DNA of 64,000 nucleotides from Lachnospiraceae bacterium XBD2001 (GTDB lineage: Bacteria > Bacillota > Clostridia > Lachnospirales > Lachnospiraceae). Of the stretch, positions 62,703 through 64,000 are shown piece by piece. The DNA lies in assembly GCA_900116395.1 (NCBI GenBank), contig FPAN01000006.1, positions 165,527-229,526 on the forward strand, in the 5' to 3' direction. The position numbers were made by a program, and so were the translations under genes. Below the pieces are notes generated by a model that ran no database searches, was not told the origin of the DNA, and was given only the letters and a program-made list of their open reading frames with translations. Every line of letters begins with the position of its first letter. The stretch's first letter is position 1.

Positions 62703-63030
62703 TTACCTAGCATGCTTGGCACGATACTCCGTCGGCGATAGCTCCTTGCAGCGCTTGAATGCTTTGGAGAAGGTATAGGCGTCGGAATACCCAACCAAAA
62801 AGGCGATATTTGCAATGCTTTCGTTGCTGTCTTTTAGCAGTGCGGAAGCTTTTTTCATACGGTAAGTCAGCAAGTAGGACTGTGGCGTATAGCCGGTTGC
62901 ATGTTTAAAAATGCGGGTTAGATAACTTCGATTCAATCCGCAGGCTCCGGCGATTTCATCTATGGTGATGGGCTCGGAGTATTTTTCTTTGTGAGGTAAT
63001 TGGCGGTGGAGAGTCTGGACTGCGATGTGG
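62703..63030 (-). pseudogene. Truncated AraC-family regulator (DNA-binding half only)
   Basis: About 100 C-terminal residues of an AraC protein with both HTH motifs (IDEIAGACGLNRSYLTRIFK; IANIAFLVGYSDAYTFSKAF). The sensor half is missing. Upstream on the minus strand, the frame runs straight into the periodic repeat array, whose translation (GTQTTTSASPGTASWVPKP) is not protein-like. The gene was probably cut when the array arose or was inserted, so it is likely inactive. Confidence 0.72.
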
Positions 63031-63063
63031 TGCTGGGGGCTAAAAGGCTGAATATCGCCGGGC

Positions 63064-63298
63064 TTTGGCACCCAGGAAGCAGTGCCTGGGGAGGCCGAGG
63101 TCGTGGTTTGGGTGCCAAATCCCGGGTGTACGATGCTTTTTGGCACCCGGGTGACTGCTGCGTGTTTGGATGGAATGTTGCTCTGGGTGCCAAAAGACTA
63201 TTATCTATAGCTGTTTAGCACCCGCAGAAGCGTGGGCAAGAGGTGGGACGATGAGTCTTGGGTGCTAAAACGAGCGCTGGAAGGGGATATTGTCACCC
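63064..63298. repeat. Periodic inverted-repeat units, arm family C (three intact, one decayed)
   Basis: TTTGGCACCC starts at 63064 and 63139, TTTAGCACCC at 63214 and a decayed ATTGTCACCC at 63289: steps of exactly 75 bp. Right arms GGGTGCCAAA start at 63110 and 63185 and GGGTGCTAAA at 63260, always 46 bp after the left arm. Unit 3 changes both arms together (G-C to A-T), keeping the pairing. The 36-bp interiors are unrelated. Confidence 0.9.
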
Positions 63299-63340
63299 AG
63301 AGGATGTGTGGGCTCAGTGAGCGTTTCTTTGCGCGGTGTG

Positions 63341-63566
63341 CTTGGACGCTAGGGATTGCCATAGAGGAGTCCCTTGGCGTCCAGATGCTAGAATCCTTCC
63401 TTGGAAATGTTGCGCTGTGGACGCCATCTATAAAGGATTCTGGGAATTATGGCGTCCAAGAATGGCTGTTTTAAAGGTGATATGAGCCTTTCTCTTTGGA
63501 AAACGATGATTTATACTATGTTTTGGACGTTAGGATTGCAAGAAAAAGTTGCTTCTGGCGTCCAAA
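63341..63566. repeat. Periodic inverted-repeat units, arm family D (three copies)
   Basis: Left arms of TTTGGACGCC type start at 63341, 63416 and 63522; right arms GGCGTCCA start at 63376, 63451 and 63557. The arm distance is 35 bp in all three, and the first two units are 75 bp apart, the third 106. AGAATCCTT (about 63389) and AAGGATTCT (about 63433) form an extra interleaved pair. Confidence 0.85.
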
Positions 63567-63679
63567 GCATATGAACCAGAGGCACTTTAAAAGGGACTGC
63601 AACAGGTACAGTGACAGGAACTGCAGCAGGAGCAAAGAAACGTTGCACCAAATGGGAATAATAGTCTAGCGGTGATATG

Positions 63680-63698
63680 TCAAGATGAAAAATCTTGA
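63680..63698. repeat. Short palindrome near the IS110 3' end
   Basis: TCAAGAT-gaaaa-ATCTTGA. Together with an A/T-rich CTTTCTTTTT/AAAAAGAAAG dyad just after it, this may belong to the non-coding end of the IS element or to a terminator. Confidence 0.4.
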
Positions 63699-63791
63699 AA
63701 AGTCCCTTTCTTTTTGGTTATTTTTCAAAAAAGAAAGAACGACCGCCTAAGCCCTGCCGTACTGTTTCAAAAAAACAGGGCGTTAACTCCT

Positions 63792-63811
63792 AAAGTAGTA
63801 TTTACTACTTT
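63792..63811. repeat. Palindrome overlapping the transposase stop codon
   Basis: AAAGTAGTA-TT-TACTACTTT, perfect; it includes the transposase TAG. It could end transcription or be part of the structured IS end. Confidence 0.6.
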
Positions 63812-64000
63812 GAAACAGGAGCTTTGTATAGCTGATTAGTCTTCAGCATACTGTAGACCAATCTAGCAAATTTACGGGCAGTAAGTGCGAGTGCGCGTTT
63901 GTGCTGGTTCCTGTTGACTTCTTTGTATTTGATGTCGTAGAAGCGCTTGTATTCTGTGTCGCAACACACGTGAGACCAAGCTCCTTCACACAGGTAGTAT
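63805..64000 (-). mobile_element. IS110-family transposase, C-terminal end (cut by window edge)
   Basis: The last ~64 residues of a minus-strand frame: CEGAWSHVCCDTEYKRFYDI, then NRNQHKRALALTARKFARLV and a stop at 63805-63807. Transposases of the IS110 (DEDD) family end in this way (serine-containing TnpA domain followed by an ALxAxARKxARLVY helix). These elements use a bridge RNA encoded in a non-coding end, so the stretch 63567-63804 may be its 3' flank. The N-terminal DEDD catalytic part lies outside the window. Confidence 0.78.

Noticed and set aside
63064..63298. Coding sequence across the array
   Set aside because: Open frames here (for example 63000-63218 plus and 62960-63193 minus) are read-through of repeat arms with no start signal or protein-like composition.

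Overview
The window looks like a chromosomal segment of a strictly anaerobic, low-to-moderate-GC Clostridia, most likely Lachnospiraceae. The reasons are gene content (two glycyl-radical enzyme/activase pairs, a class III ribonucleotide reductase, type III glutamine synthetase, and an HPr kinase-murB-rapZ-whiA-HPr-like cluster), purine-rich Shine-Dalgarno sites and sigma-A promoters. The species cannot be named from the sequence alone.

Layout. 1-702 (minus): heavy-metal locus (start of a P-type ATPase, HMA protein, CadC-like ArsR sensor) behind a palindromic operator. 900-3846: nrdD-nrdG under a pair of NrdR-like boxes 32 bp apart. 3942-7067: nadA-nadB-nadC. 7192-9950: a three-gene ABC importer of the TrpX/COG2984 type. 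10177-20269: ftsH-uvrC, then hprK-pepM18-murB-rapZ-whiA-HPr-like and a lipid kinase. 20369-25723: fba, type III glutamine synthetase, then a divergent AraC regulator/galactokinase pair.

25724-31186 is an AT-rich acquired island: a decayed methyltransferase-tail fragment, a frameshifted small gene, an intact restriction-modification module (XRE regulator-methylase facing XRE regulator-endonuclease), and a broken mobilization (relaxase-like) gene. 31236-35910: bifunctional penicillin-binding protein, YigZ, a membrane protein and thioredoxin. 36046-46582: an aminotransferase and a starch/maltodextrin regulon (binding protein, two permeases, 4-alpha-glucanotransferase, LacI regulator, glycogen phosphorylase) marked by several GGAAACGTTTCC-type operators. 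46625-48889 (minus): a GH13_18 phosphorylase and a P-loop kinase. 49116-53020: a diguanylate cyclase and an ECF sigma factor with a membrane-anchored beta-propeller partner.

53061-53159 is a purine (guanine-class) riboswitch whose P1 helix shares its 3' strand with a terminator. It precedes a YgjV-like membrane protein, followed by surE and a thioesterase. 55093-58224: an ABC exporter behind a multi-half-site operator. 58343-60594: YjjI/YjjW-type glycyl-radical pair. 60752-62623: a Na+-symporter and a small membrane protein. 62703-64000 holds a truncated AraC gene, a large periodic inverted-repeat array and the 3' end of an IS110-type transposase.

The most unusual structure is a pair of non-coding arrays (41087-41454 and 63064-63566). 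In each, short inverted arms recur mostly every 73-75 bp with a fixed arm-to-arm distance, while the sequence between the arms is unrelated. Four arm families are present, and one unit shows a compensatory arm change. I know of no described element with this geometry. Next to the first array lies a 133-bp nested foldback with 15-bp perfect terminal arms.
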